The position numbers and the translations under genes were made by a program. A stretch of DNA of 64,000 nucleotides. Source: Ulva prolifera. Taxonomy: Eukaryota; Chlorophyta; Ulvophyceae; Ulvales; Ulvaceae. Shown here piece after piece: positions 37,210 through 47,786 of this stretch (position 1 is the first letter of the stretch; each line of letters starts with the position of its first letter). The DNA lies in contig CM041199.1 of NCBI GenBank assembly GCA_023078555.1, positions 7,507,315-7,571,314 of the forward strand. Reading direction: 5' to 3'. A model generated the notes under the pieces. It was not told where the DNA came from, did not search any database, and saw only the letters and a list, made by a program, of their open reading frames with translations.

Positions 37210-39065
37210 ACCCGTCTACGCCGGCCCCTACAGGAGGCACGGAAGCTTCCGCACGTGCCCAGTTGGCCGCCGATGTGCGGCCATTGCCGCCAAACCCTGC
37301 CGCACGCGGCACCGTGTAGCCTCTCTCACATTGCTTTTGTAAGTTACAAGTTGTGGTTAGTTACCTCCTGTGGACACGAAGAGGATGCCTGCGGGTGATG
37401 GCCAGCTGGTCGGGGTGGTGCGGGCGAACAGCTCAGACAGAACCATGACTCCCCGAGGAGCTCGCTTGAGCACATATGCATACCTAGACAGTGTGGCATG
37501 CATGTACATGTGCACGACTCCCTCACGCGTGGGTGAGAGGTCGTCAACAACAGCCATGAGGCAGGGTGAGTACTGCGCCGTAACTGCTGCAGCGCTGGCG
37601 CATAGCTGGTGCCCGCCAAACGCGGCCGCGGCAGCCGTGGTCCATATGGACACAGCCATTGCTACCGGTGACCCGACGCACCGCCAGAAACGCAGGAAAT
37701 TGGCGGGCCACATGCATATGTGTATGTACATACTTGGTGACGCAGTGTGTAGGCATATCATCCCTGTACGCTGTGGCCCTGCTCACGTCGCATCTAGCTG
37801 TGGCCAGTAGACTTTCCGATCGTGTACACATGTGCATTGCAAGGAGGGGCCGGTAAGTGCCACAGTGTCAGGTATGCTTGCATCCGCGTCAGATCCGCGA
37901 CGTTGACGCTGACATGCATAGCTTAGGCTAATAAAGGATCCGGAGCAATTGTTGCGACACCCGTGGTGTACGCAAGCCAGCTAGCAGTGGTGCCGCCGTG
38001 ACTTCGCCTCCACGAGTGGCGAACAACACCAGCCTGCTGAGCTGCTAGTAGAGGCAGATCATGTGTGCCTTGCGCACACAAGTAGTACTTGTACACCCAC
38101 ATGCGACACGAGCTCGTACTATCAGGCTGTGCAAACTCACAGCTTCAGCCAGGCTCGAGCTCAGGCCGGGCATGGGGTGTGTACGTGTGGGTCACTTTGC
38201 AGAATTTTCAGGGCTGCCACCCAAAAAACAGACCTGGATATTCGGAATTGTTCTTTGTGATCGGGCCCGATGACCCAATATTGATTAATACAGGTGTGCA
38301 CGCGTGTCAGATGTTCTGGCCCCTTCGACTCTCCATGCGCATGGCAGCTGCAGACTGCATGGCAGACTGTGCAGCAGCACACTGCAGTGCACTGCTACTG
38401 AGTAGCACACTAGTGCTGCTACTGCTGGTGACTGGGTCCACGGTGCACCACGTGGACGGTGTCCACTCAAGCTCACGTGGCTATGCATTAAAATTGTCCT
38501 TAAGGACGAAGGAAGATCTTCCACTCGAGATCTATAGCTACATCTGGAGGCAGGTAGGTATACTATCTCCTGAGATATAGCCTACATACTATGTAGGCTA
38601 GTACTAGGCTACTATACTAGCTAGCTACTATACTAGCTATGTAGGCTAGTACTAGGCTACTATACTATGCTACTGCTATAGTAGCAGCAAAACGCCACAT
38701 TTGTTCACGTCCCACGCCACTCGCTCAGAGAGAACATCCTCAAGGCTTCGAGTGGTGGACATTCTGCAGGTGACGCGAATTCGAAGCCGCCGAGTGGTGC
38801 GATGAAGTGAGAGAGGGGGCACTGCGGTGGCACCGGTGGCTACAGGCACATCCAAGCACGCGCGCTTGGGGAGGTGACAGGAAGGCGCACCTTGCAGAGA
38901 CCGGCCAATTGTTGACGAGTGCACTGATCCTGCCTGTGAAGTGTGGTCGGCAAAGTCACCCTGCATCTGATCATAGGGCTGTACGTCGCGATCGGTCACC
39001 TGCAGCGTGGTATATGATATATCGATCTCTTTGAAGAGCCGATGTGGAGCGCTAGCGCCGCGCCG
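37210..39065 (-). pseudogene. Membrane-protein family member B (decayed partial duplicate of member C)
   Basis: 37214-37320 encodes AAGFGGNGR...SAAN, matching the end of the proline-rich tail of member C (YAAGFGGNGRVAAAN). 37390-37650 matches 41460-41720 of member C's locus at nucleotide level ('gtgggtgagaggtcgtcaac'). 38800-39040 encodes SYTTLQV...STIGRSLQGAPS, matching SYALQV...STTGRSLQSAPS of member C's 5' exon. Order and strand agree with C, but the central proline-rich tail and the TM exon are missing or unrecognisable, and a LINE tail (39067-39122) interrupts the 5' exon. An ORF on the minus strand at 37357-37761 (MICLHTASPS) overlaps and may be spurious. Confidence 0.6.
38565..38690. 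repeat. Palindrome-rich TA/CTAG repeat
   Basis: 'atgtaggctagtactaggct' occurs at 38591 and again at 38639 (48-bp period), with CTAG-rich self-complementary sequence between. It can fold extensively. No function known. Confidence 0.8.
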
Positions 39066-39066
39066 A

Positions 39067-39122
39067 TTACAAAAGAGTGAACGGGAGAAAACAAACACTG
39101 AAACCGAATCTCATCCGAATCA
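39067..39122 (-). mobile_element. LINE 3' tail, orphan copy
   Basis: Reverse complement of the 3' UTR end seen at 62136-62189: 'gattcggatgagattcggtt' then 'tctcccgttcactcttttgta'. It lies at the edge of member B's 5' exon and contributes the MFVFSRSLFC start of the overlapping frame. Confidence 0.8.
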
Positions 39123-39786
39123 ACAGCAACACACACTCACACACACACGAACACCACAACCGCGCCGCGCCGTGATGCACGCGGCCGCGACAATGCAGAC
39201 TGCAGCTGCATAGTATACTTCATAGGAGTACACGAGATATACACAGTTGAATCCTCTCTTCAGCACCGTGTCGGTCAGTCCTCTATTGTTCAAAGATCTT
39301 TGATCACGTGTCGAGATTAATGCTTACGATCGGCGAGGCGTTAACGCACCAGCCACTGCCGGCGAGCTTGAACAGATCCAAGCATGAACAAGCATGCTAC
39401 GTACACAAACCTGATCATATTTACAGCAAAGTGATTCGATAAGCTTTCGATGACAGCGGCTCGGATCGACGAACGGTACCTAATAAGCTACTCGAGGCTT
39501 CGCATTCACAAACGAAAACTTCCACACACAACCAACAGTACAGCATCGCTCTTGAGGCTGCCGTATGCATATCAAGACCATTGTGTATCATTCTACATAT
39601 CTCGAGGTAATTAGTCGCACTTATAAGTGCGACTGGGACTTGCAGCTGCGACCAGTCGCCTGCAGCTGTCACACGGTGTCGGTATATATGCATGCGCGAT
39701 TGCACCTCCAGTCACTCCGCAGCAACGGGGCAGACCGCTTGTGGCTGCCCGCACAATGCGATGGTGTGTGTGTTTATATTGCTGTT

Positions 39787-39841
39787 GATTCGGATGAGAT
39801 TTGGTTTCAGTGTTTGTCTTCTCCCGTTCACTCTTTTGTAA
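39787..39841 (+). mobile_element. LINE 3' tail, orphan copy
   Basis: Same 55-bp sequence as at 62136-62189 with two or three differences, ending in CACTCTTTTGTAA. A 5'-truncated insertion is the likely origin. Confidence 0.8.
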
Positions 39842-40889
39842 CCGCTTGTGGCTGCCAGCACGGGGCCCGGGATCTGCTCACAGTGAAGCCAACAAACAGC
39901 TCACAGTGAAGTCAACAATTGCAAACGGCACACCTGCATTGCTTAGTCAAGCCATGTGCACACCAGACGGTGACAGCTCCGGACGGGCCTAATTGGTTAA
40001 CTGGGCCCTGACACAGAGTTTCTAGCAGCTTAGATGACGGGCCATGTGTCAAGATCGTCTACAGGGCCGTCCGGAAATATCCGGAGACATGTGTCGACGT
40101 CCGGGTACCGGTCTGAAGCCAAGTTCCGACGCATGCTTCGGGCGCGCGATTGTTAGCCGGCCGGGGCGCCCCGGCCGGTACTGATGTGGACCGGGTCACC
40201 ACCTTGACACCCCCTTCTAGACAAACACGATCTGGGTCGACGTTTGACTGCTCTCATGGGGAGCACTGTGTTCAGCCGTCCCAGGGGTAGTTGTTCAGGA
40301 CGGTCTGACCCCGGGCAAGCCTGTGCACATCATGTGTAGCATGCATGCACAGGATTCCGCTGACTGAGATAATGCTTCATTGAGCCTTCGGGTCGACAGA
40401 TCTGTCCGCAATGTGCAGCAGTCTACATTACATATCATTGCATGCAATGGTCCGAGGCATGCTTGGGCAGTGGCCATTTCACATCACTACTCCATGCATG
40501 TGCACCCGCCATCGGGATCACATGCATGTACCACTGCCGCTGCGCAACAGACCACACCACACACTTCCAGCTCTAGAGATCTGAACCTGACGCTGTGATC
40601 TATGAGTCCTGATCTGTGGTCTATGTCCGCCGCACGGCGCTGCATCGGGGACGCATGCTACAGCCGTCTACTGGCCCCCTGTTGGCCACATCATTCATGG
40701 CTTCGAGTGCTCACATGTACACGGCGGCCCAGCATCAGCACTGGCCGGGGCTCCCCCAGGCTTTAAAGGTAGCCGCGTGGGCAGGGCTGTATCGGCGTCC
40801 CAACAGAGCCAGTAACGACCGGGCCGCGACTCAGGCCCCCTGCACCCCCGCCTCTCATGCATACCATCATGGCGAGCTGCGGCATCCGC

Positions 40890-43242
40890 CTACATCCCTG
40901 CGGACGGCACAGCTGCCGCGTTGGCCGCCGCCACGCGGCCGTTGCCGCCGAATCCTGCCGCATACGGCGCCACGTCGCCAGCATGGAATCCATGCATGGG
41001 CGGTGGCGGTGGGGGATACACTTGCCCCTGGTCCTGGAGGCCGTGCGGCGGCTGCACCACATGCATGCCGTCCTTCACCGCAGGCGCGCCGTCGGGTGCG
41101 GGTGTGTAGGGTGCCACGGTGCCGACGGGGGCGGCGGGCCCCATGGGGTAGCCGCGCGCCTGTAGCCACACACAGCTTCATTGAAACAAGACAACTCTGC
41201 CTCCTGCCTTTGTGATACACTGTACGCTGTGGAGCTTGGGTTCGCGTACGTACTCCACCTCAATCCTTGTGGTACACTGTTCGCTGTGGTACCAGGCCAC
41301 GCGTATGTGTGCTGCCGGCGGTGGCACCTGAGGCTGCCTCTCCCGCTTTGTGCTTGTAAATTACCAGTTGTGACACACGTGAAGTGGTGGGTGACCGGGC
41401 TGCATTGAAATGGAGTGTCAATGGTCACAGCTGCTGCGCATTCGACAAGGGTATGTCTGCGGGTAATGGCCAGCTGGTCGGGCTGGTTCGGGCGGACAGC
41501 GCGCTGGTCAGACCCCTCGCTCAGACAAAAGGTCCTCGCTTGGATGCATGACTGGACCGTGTGGCATGCATGTACGCGCGCACGGGCCCCTCATGCGTGG
41601 GTGAGAGGTCGTCAACAGCAGCCGCGAGGCAGGGTCACTACTGGGCCGGAACTGCTGGAACATCTCCAGCCTGACGTATAGCTGTTGCGGACCCAATGCG
41701 CTGCTGGCATAGAGTTGCTGTGGCATAGAGTTGCTCAGATGTCATGCCATGTTGAGAGACAGCAAGAGACTCATCGGAGACTTGGCATTGTTAATCGTGG
41801 CAACATTGGCCCTTGTGCATACAGGTATTCAGGTATTGGGGAGCCAGCGTACCGTGTAAGCGGGGGGGCCGCCGGCGGCGGCCCCCTGGCCCGCCAGCTG
41901 CTGCTCACGATTCCGCTTGCTTGCCTTAGCGGCGCAGCAGAGGAGGATCAGCAGCGGGAGGCAGCAGATGGCGATGCATGAGAAGGTGGCTATGAGGGCG
42001 ATCGCGGTCGCCGCGAGGGCGTGCCCACCGCTGAGCTCGCACTCCTTGCGCACCGTGGTGCCGTCGCCGGACCGGTACGTCTCGCAGTCAGCTTCTGCAG
42101 GGCAGCAGCTGTGATTGTTACGAGGCTGATCATGCATGTATGCACGATTAGCTGAGCTCTGAAGACGTCTCGCAGTCAGCTTCTGCAGGGCAGCAGCTGT
42201 GATTGTTACGAGGCTGATCATGCATGTATGCACGATTAGCTGAGCTCTGAAGTTCGAAGACTGGTGGATTGAGCATGCAGCTGCAGGAGTGCATGGATGC
42301 CACAGGCACACAGGCTAGAGCATCATTACACTCACTGGGACAGCTGCAGTCAGGCAGGTGTGCCACGATTGCTGTGTTACAAGGTAGGGGAGGCAGGAAG
42401 GACTGCAGGCCGTTGTGGCAGGTGTGTGTCCAATTCCCGGCTGCTTGAATCTGGAGCCCGGCACTGCTGCCCGATGGGCCAAATGGTGTACACTGAAATT
42501 GCAAATGTGCTACAATAAACGCGTTTGACCTGTGTCAGGTTGAAATGCTGACTCAGGCAGGCTGGTACCATGGTGGCGCATCCGTTCCGCGTCGACCGCT
42601 GTAAGGTCTTAAAAAGAGACCAGGAATGATGCGAAGCTATCTGATGATGACTGGGATGAAAGGTGGCGCCGTAGCTACGCGCCTGGCGGGGTGCAAGGAA
42701 GGCGCACTCTGCAGTGATCGGCCGGTCGTTGACCATTGCGCTGCGCCTGCCTCCAAAGTAACATCGGCACTATCACCCAGTACCAGTCCCTGAGAATATT
42801 CTCCGGCTACCTGCAGCGCGTATGAGCCGGTTTGAAGCTGCTGCGCTGGGAGTAACTGCGACACGGCACCCATGCAGCACCGTCTCGGTCTCTTGCACCA
42901 CGCTCGGGCGGCAACAAGCAGACCTGCCGTCTGAATCGAATAACATATCATTAAGTTAGTCATGTGGCGTGCTTCGTGCAGCCCGCCATTGCGGTCACCT
43001 AGACGCAGCTCGCATGCAGCGACAGCACTGTGGACATCGAATCTGTCTGAAGGTGCTGCTTCCGACAGGCAAAGGACAGCAAACACTGACTCCTGTTCAA
43101 AATTTTGGCGTATACTACATAACACTGGAGCTACGTGCACGGGCACCGCAACGCCGGACGAAACTAGCCTGAAGTGCCTTCGCGATCGCGCATGCAGCGA
43201 GTCCTCACCGCGTGCCCGTTCGCAACAAGTAAAGCAGGACAC
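40890..43242 (-). CDS. Membrane-protein family member C: Cys-rich ectodomain, one TM helix, proline-rich tail
   Basis: Multi-exon gene of unrecognised function. The last three exons are well supported: an ectodomain exon starting at about 42490 (acceptor TTTCAG|TGTACACC; CTPFGPSGSS, many Cys, one NWT sequon); a TM exon of about 42109-41853 (CCPAEADCETY...; TM IALIATFSCIAICCLPLLIL; KASKRNREQQL; donor ACG|GTACGC after GGPPAYT); and a tail exon 41159-40890 (270 nt, phase 0; ARGYPMGP, GQVYPPPPPPMHG, YAAGFGGNGR, stop). A 5' exon within 43242-42637 contains SYALQV and STTGRSLQSAPS; its start and its donor (CGC|GTAGCT) are inferred. The short proline motifs (PPAY, VYPPPPPP) suggest a tail that could bind WW- or SH3-like domains. 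An 88-bp tandem duplication covers the acceptor of the TM exon. Single-pass surface protein is inference. Confidence 0.65.
42077..42252. repeat. 88-bp perfect tandem duplication over a splice acceptor
   Basis: 'acgtctcgcagtcagcttct' begins at 42077 and again at 42165; the two 88-bp units look identical. On the minus strand each unit carries 'aacaatcacag|ctgctgccctgcag', the acceptor region of the TM exon of member C, so two acceptors are available. 88 is not a multiple of three. Confidence 0.95.
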
Positions 43243-44971
43243 TATTGCATCTCATTATCTATAGCCCTGGGTGCGCGTGCATCACAGCTGATGAACGGCC
43301 AAGGCCCTCGTGCGACTCCATGCGGTGCGCACCAGCCACTGCTTGCGAGCTTGGACAGACTGCAGCAATATCGAGCATGCTAAACAGACACACTTGATCA
43401 AGTTAACCGAGACTCGATTCAACAGCATTTCGTCCTTTGAGGTGCAGATCGATGAGCCGCTGTTGCGGCTGATGAAAGGATATCAAGGAACGAAGCCACC
43501 GTTGAAGCTGGTGCAGTTCCGCTTTGGCTATCGCCAGTCTACGGCTGCCGCTTGTATGGTAGGACAACTCTGTATATTTCTGCGCATATGCCACCAGGAC
43601 TGGCTTCTGTCTTTTTCGTTTGGCACCTGTCCGACCTGATATCCTCCACGGCAATGGATTTCCATGCATGCAGTGCTCTTCAGCTTAATAGCTGTACACA
43701 ATTTTGACATCGTCAGAATTCCTTGCGTCCTGTGAATGGGTCTCGTCATCGAGCCTGGTCGTGCTCTCGCTCGTCGCAACCGGCCCAACACAGTTCGCAA
43801 GTTGAATCGCAGCGCCTTCCCGTAGAAACATCAGTGCGATGAATCGCACGTCCATGGCATCAGTGTGGATCACTGTGTTCCTACGGCCATTCAGGCTGTC
43901 AGATGTTCACAGGTTTACTTGGCTGAGTGACGTTCCAGTGCGCTGCAGCTGTCAAACAGGTGCCTGGAAGAGGTGTCCTCACTCCTACCAGGCATTGACG
44001 ATTCGCAAAAGCACACACGCTGGCTGGTGGTCATTTGAGCCTCTGTCAAGCCATCTTGTGTCGACAAAGCAGGTGCTCGCATGGCATAGGCATCAATGCC
44101 AAGATGCTGTCTCCAATTCTGCTGCTGCTGCATGGCACGCATCTCGGCTTCCTGGATCAAAGGCCTGCCTTGCACCAGCTAGGAGACCTTGGAGCTGCTG
44201 ACATACCACTTGACGCACATGCCACGCCATCCTGTGTCAGCCTCTCAGGCCTCACAGTGCTGTACACAAACTGCAAGAGAGGTTCACAGGCCAGGTGCAG
44301 CTGGCTTACATGTTGGCCACTCGATAATGTTTGCTACCAGAAATCACACTGTTGTCAAACCGACAGAATATTTGCAATTCTGCCTATTGTTACTTACGCC
44401 AAGCCTTGTCAACAGAGCTATGGCGATTCATCAGCAATATTTGCTGGATCGCGTGTAGTGCAGAGAGCTGAACTGAGATTCGGAACAAACAAGAGCTGAA
44501 CTGAGATTCGGAACAAACAACACCGACTCTGTATCTTGTTGAAGGCCGACCTGGGGCCTGGCATCTCAGTCCCGTGTGCGTGGTGCCCCACCTGACATGT
44601 GCACGACCCGACAAAGCCCACGATCCAGCATGCATTGCGTAATGGCACATGCATTCGAGAGCCCTGCTCATACGCCCTCACCAGCTGCACCGAGTCTGCT
44701 GCACGATAACTCCAGTACAGCATATACATGCCATCAGCGTGGCACGACCCTCGAGCATCACTTCTACATGCACCGATGTGGCCAGAGACTTCGTGGCTTT
44801 CTTTGCCATTTTTTGTGTTTGTGTTCTTGGGCATACATGCGCATTCGGAACAGGCTTGTCATCGGCCCGCATCGCAACACTGGACCCATGTGCTCTGCCA
44901 GGCCGATCATAGAATATAGGGATAGCAAGTGTGCAGCGGGCTCCAAGGCGTAGGCCGCAGCATGGCCATGG
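43243..44971. other. No confident gene
   Basis: A minus frame at 43915-44175 reads MQGRPLIQEAEMRAMQQQQN and is Gln/Met-rich. It could be an exon but has no partner. A 28-bp sequence ('gagctgaactgagattcgga' and 8 more) is duplicated perfectly at 44465-44492 and 44493-44520. Confidence 0.4.
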
Positions 44972-45503
44972 TGTGTTACAAGGATAAATGCGGCGAGGCG
45001 GGCACCACCGTGAAAGAAGCAAGCAGAGCAAGCACACACCCAGACACCCACGCAACACACACAAGACCCACCAAGCGCCCAGAAATCGATGTCGCACCAA
45101 GAACCTCAGACCGCTGCACACCCACACCCACACACAGACACACCATGGGGCCGGCGCCGGCCGGGCTGCCAGCTTGGGCCGCTGCGGCCGCGCAGGCGGC
45201 AGGGTGATGTTGCGTTCGGGCGTAGGGGTGCGTGTGGTGGGGAGTTGAGCGGGGACGAGGGTGTTAGGGTGGGTGTGGTATGGGGGTGTGTGGGTGCGTG
45301 TTCGGTGGCCCGACAGGAACCCGGGTTCCTGACGAGCTGTGGCGGGGTGCAGCTTGCGGGTGCTTGTTGTGACTTGGCCCTGAGTTCGGGCGGATTCGAG
45401 GTGGCTGTTGCTCTCCTGGAGCGTGTGCTTTGCATTGTCCGTGTGCTTCCTCGTTGCCCTGGCGGTGCTACCGCGGCCCCTCCGGCTTTGTCCTTGTAAC
45501 ACA
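44972..45503. mobile_element. GTGTTACAAGG-family TIR element, 532 bp
   Basis: Left end TGTGTTACAAGGATAAATGC, right end GGCTTTGTCCTTGTAACACA: an inverted terminal repeat. Inside the ends, the shared subterminal 'gcgaggcgggcaccaccg' and 'ggtgctaccgcggcccctcc' extend the inverted homology to about 40 bp. The interior is CA/CC-rich with no transposase, so the element is non-autonomous. Confidence 0.7.
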
Positions 45504-45954
45504 GACACACCGCCCCACACACACCCACACAGCACCCCACACCACCACGCCTAGGCCTGTCCCCACACTGCAGAGCCGCGTCCAACGAGGCGTCGCCCGA
45601 TGCCACCTGTCCGAGCTGCCCGACTGCTGGGGGCCGCCCCAGCCCCAAACCCCACGTGGACAGTACTCCACCCCACCCCCAGACCCACAGCGCACCCTAC
45701 CAGCTTGGCAGACCGCCACGTAGCTCTGCCGGCCCGTGCTGCATCGCACCAGGGACAATGCGGTGGCCATGGTGTGTCTTACGACAACCATCCGCCCTCA
45801 TGATGTGTCTCTTGACGACCAGTCGTCCCCCCAACTTGTTGAACTTGGTTGATCATGAACACTATGGCTGCAGATACCCAGTGCACAGTACACCGCACAC
45901 GCACAGATGGAGCAGCCTTCAAAGATCATTAATATTGCTCATAGGACTGTGCGG

Positions 45955-47420
45955 CTATGAAAAGAGTCTAGGGACCAAAGTCGGGAACCTGGCTGTGGTC
46001 ATTCCTTTAATCTGTGTAGCAAATGCGTCCTGGGACTGTGCCGCCGCCCCAACACCGCGAAACAAGTCAGCATGGAGCTTCAGCTCCGTCAGCGCCCACA
46101 GCTCAGGAATCAGGTCACCAACTGCTCCATGGTAAAATCCACAGCAGCACAACCCCAAATACGTCAACCACGTCAACGACGCCAGGGCACCCAGCAATTG
46201 GGCGGGCTCGGTCATAGAGCAGCCTCCGCCGCCGCCGCCGATGAACAGCCTCTGCAGCTGCGGCAGAGCATGCAGCGCCAGCGCCTCGCCATGGACGGTG
46301 CCTGCCTCCTCAGGCCAGCACGCCTGGCAGATGCCGGCCAGCCTGAGCTCTGTCAGCAGGGGCAGCCGGCCCACAGCGCCCGCTGCGATCAGGCCTGCCT
46401 GTGCCACTGCACTCACCGCTTGGGAGCCACATCCGCAGGCATCGCAGTCCATAACAACGGCCCACAGCCGCAAATCACATCATCCCAGGCCGGTGCGGAA
46501 TCCCGCCAAGCAGCAGTGGTTTTGTTGCGGGCGACAGAGTTGCGGTCATCAGGGTACTCCGCAACATGATGCACGTACGTGTTTCACAGTGATTGGAGTA
46601 AGGGACGCCTGAGCCCGTTTCGCCATGGTCGCCGCCATGCGTAGCGAGGCAACTGCACATTTGCTGTCCACGTGCAGAGCGTAAAGCGGCTGCAACGGGC
46701 TCGGAGGCCTGGCGGCCCGGCGGCCCTCACCGGGCGGAGCATCCCCCACACACGGGTCTGCAACGAGCGTCAGCAACTGAATCCTGCTGCACTGCTGGAG
46801 GCCGCGCAGACTTTTTGTTCAAGGGATGATCCCCAAGTTGGTCGTAAAGGCCAGCCGTGTTGGAGCCGGGGCGGAGATCAGCGGGAGTAGGTGATGAGCG
46901 CAGCTGCGCAGGCTGGTGTGGACGGCGGCATCGATGTCTCTCGCATACGCCAGATTCTGGAGGCGGGGAAGTGGCGCGGGGGGGGGGGGGGGGGGGGGGG
47001 GGGCATGCATATGGCTGCGGAGGCGTGGTCGGCGATCGCCGGGGCAGGGCCGATGTGGTCCGGTGGAACGGTTCTGAGACCGACGGAGGGGGGCGTGATG
47101 GCCGTGACGCGCGGGAGGCTGACGCTCAGCGCTACCGCGCCTAAACTGGTGCAAGATGAGTCGACGCTGAGCTGAAGGATCTGCAGGCGGGGGAGGGATC
47201 CAGGGGGCAGGCAGGCCCCGAGCATGTGCAGGCACTGCGGTTGAACGGTATGCGAGATGCTGCGGCTGAGAGTCAGCCGGGTGAGGGTGGAGTGGTGTCC
47301 AAGGGTAGCCGCGAGCAGGGCCGCATTTGTATAGGACATGTAATCTGTAGTAGTCAGCGACACGGGCCAGGGGGGGGGGGGGCACGGCGCCCTGGTTGGC
47401 TGTTCACATGCTATGTCACG
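45955..47420 (-). pseudogene. BTB/LRR family copy 1 (pseudogene)
   Basis: Matches the intact paralogue at 52912-54711 from its middle to its end, in at least three different frames. The N-terminal homology begins SYTNAALLAATLGHH near 47320; the (C)26 run (plus-strand G at 46978-47003) switches frame; APTRLAFTTNLG ends in a stop near 46819; CAVASLRMAATMA follows in another frame; and GRLPLLTELRLAGICQACW runs in a last frame to 45955. The BTB-like part is missing. Correcting one homopolymer would not restore it, so it is a true pseudogene rather than an assembly fault. Confidence 0.75.
46978..47003. repeat. (G)26 homopolymer in the pseudogene
   Basis: Encodes a proline run on the minus strand and coincides with a change of frame between homologous segments. 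Confidence 0.95.
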
Positions 47421-47767
47421 GTGGTATGTCAGCTGATGCAAGGGGCTACTCAGTCTAGGCTGAAGCGCTGCTAGCTGGTGCATGGCGGGCCTAGGCCTGA
47501 TGCGCATGCGGTTAGGTTGGCATCGCTGCAGCAGAGTGAAAGGGGTTAACCCCTTCTAGATCACTGCACGGAAGTATTGAACGAAGTAGCTGTGGCATGC
47601 GCAACGTTGCCGGCGTTTCTCGGGACAGTTGCTGGTCTTGCCTCGTGCACGCCTCTAGCATCGCCAGGCCTCTACCTGGCTGCGTTCGTCGTGGATCTTG
47701 TACAGCATTTGTGGCGTGGACTGTACAGCAAGTTACACAGTCCATGTAGCAGTGCGATAGCCAAACA

Positions 47768-47786
47768 CCCCCCCCCCCCCCCCCCC
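47768..47786. repeat. (C)19 homopolymer
   Basis: Lies between BTB/LRR copies 1 and 2; a further (G)13 run is at 47370-47382. Confidence 0.95.

Noticed and set aside
44390..44834. Two overlapping minus frames next to the 28-bp duplication
   Set aside because: No domain, no splice support; the repeated SVQL-like residues reflect the duplication.
44678..45535. 285-codon minus frame rich in Pro, Thr and His
   Set aside because: It lies over the TIR element at 44972-45503 and uses its CA/CC-rich interior; the same amino-acid runs recur in every copy of the repeat.
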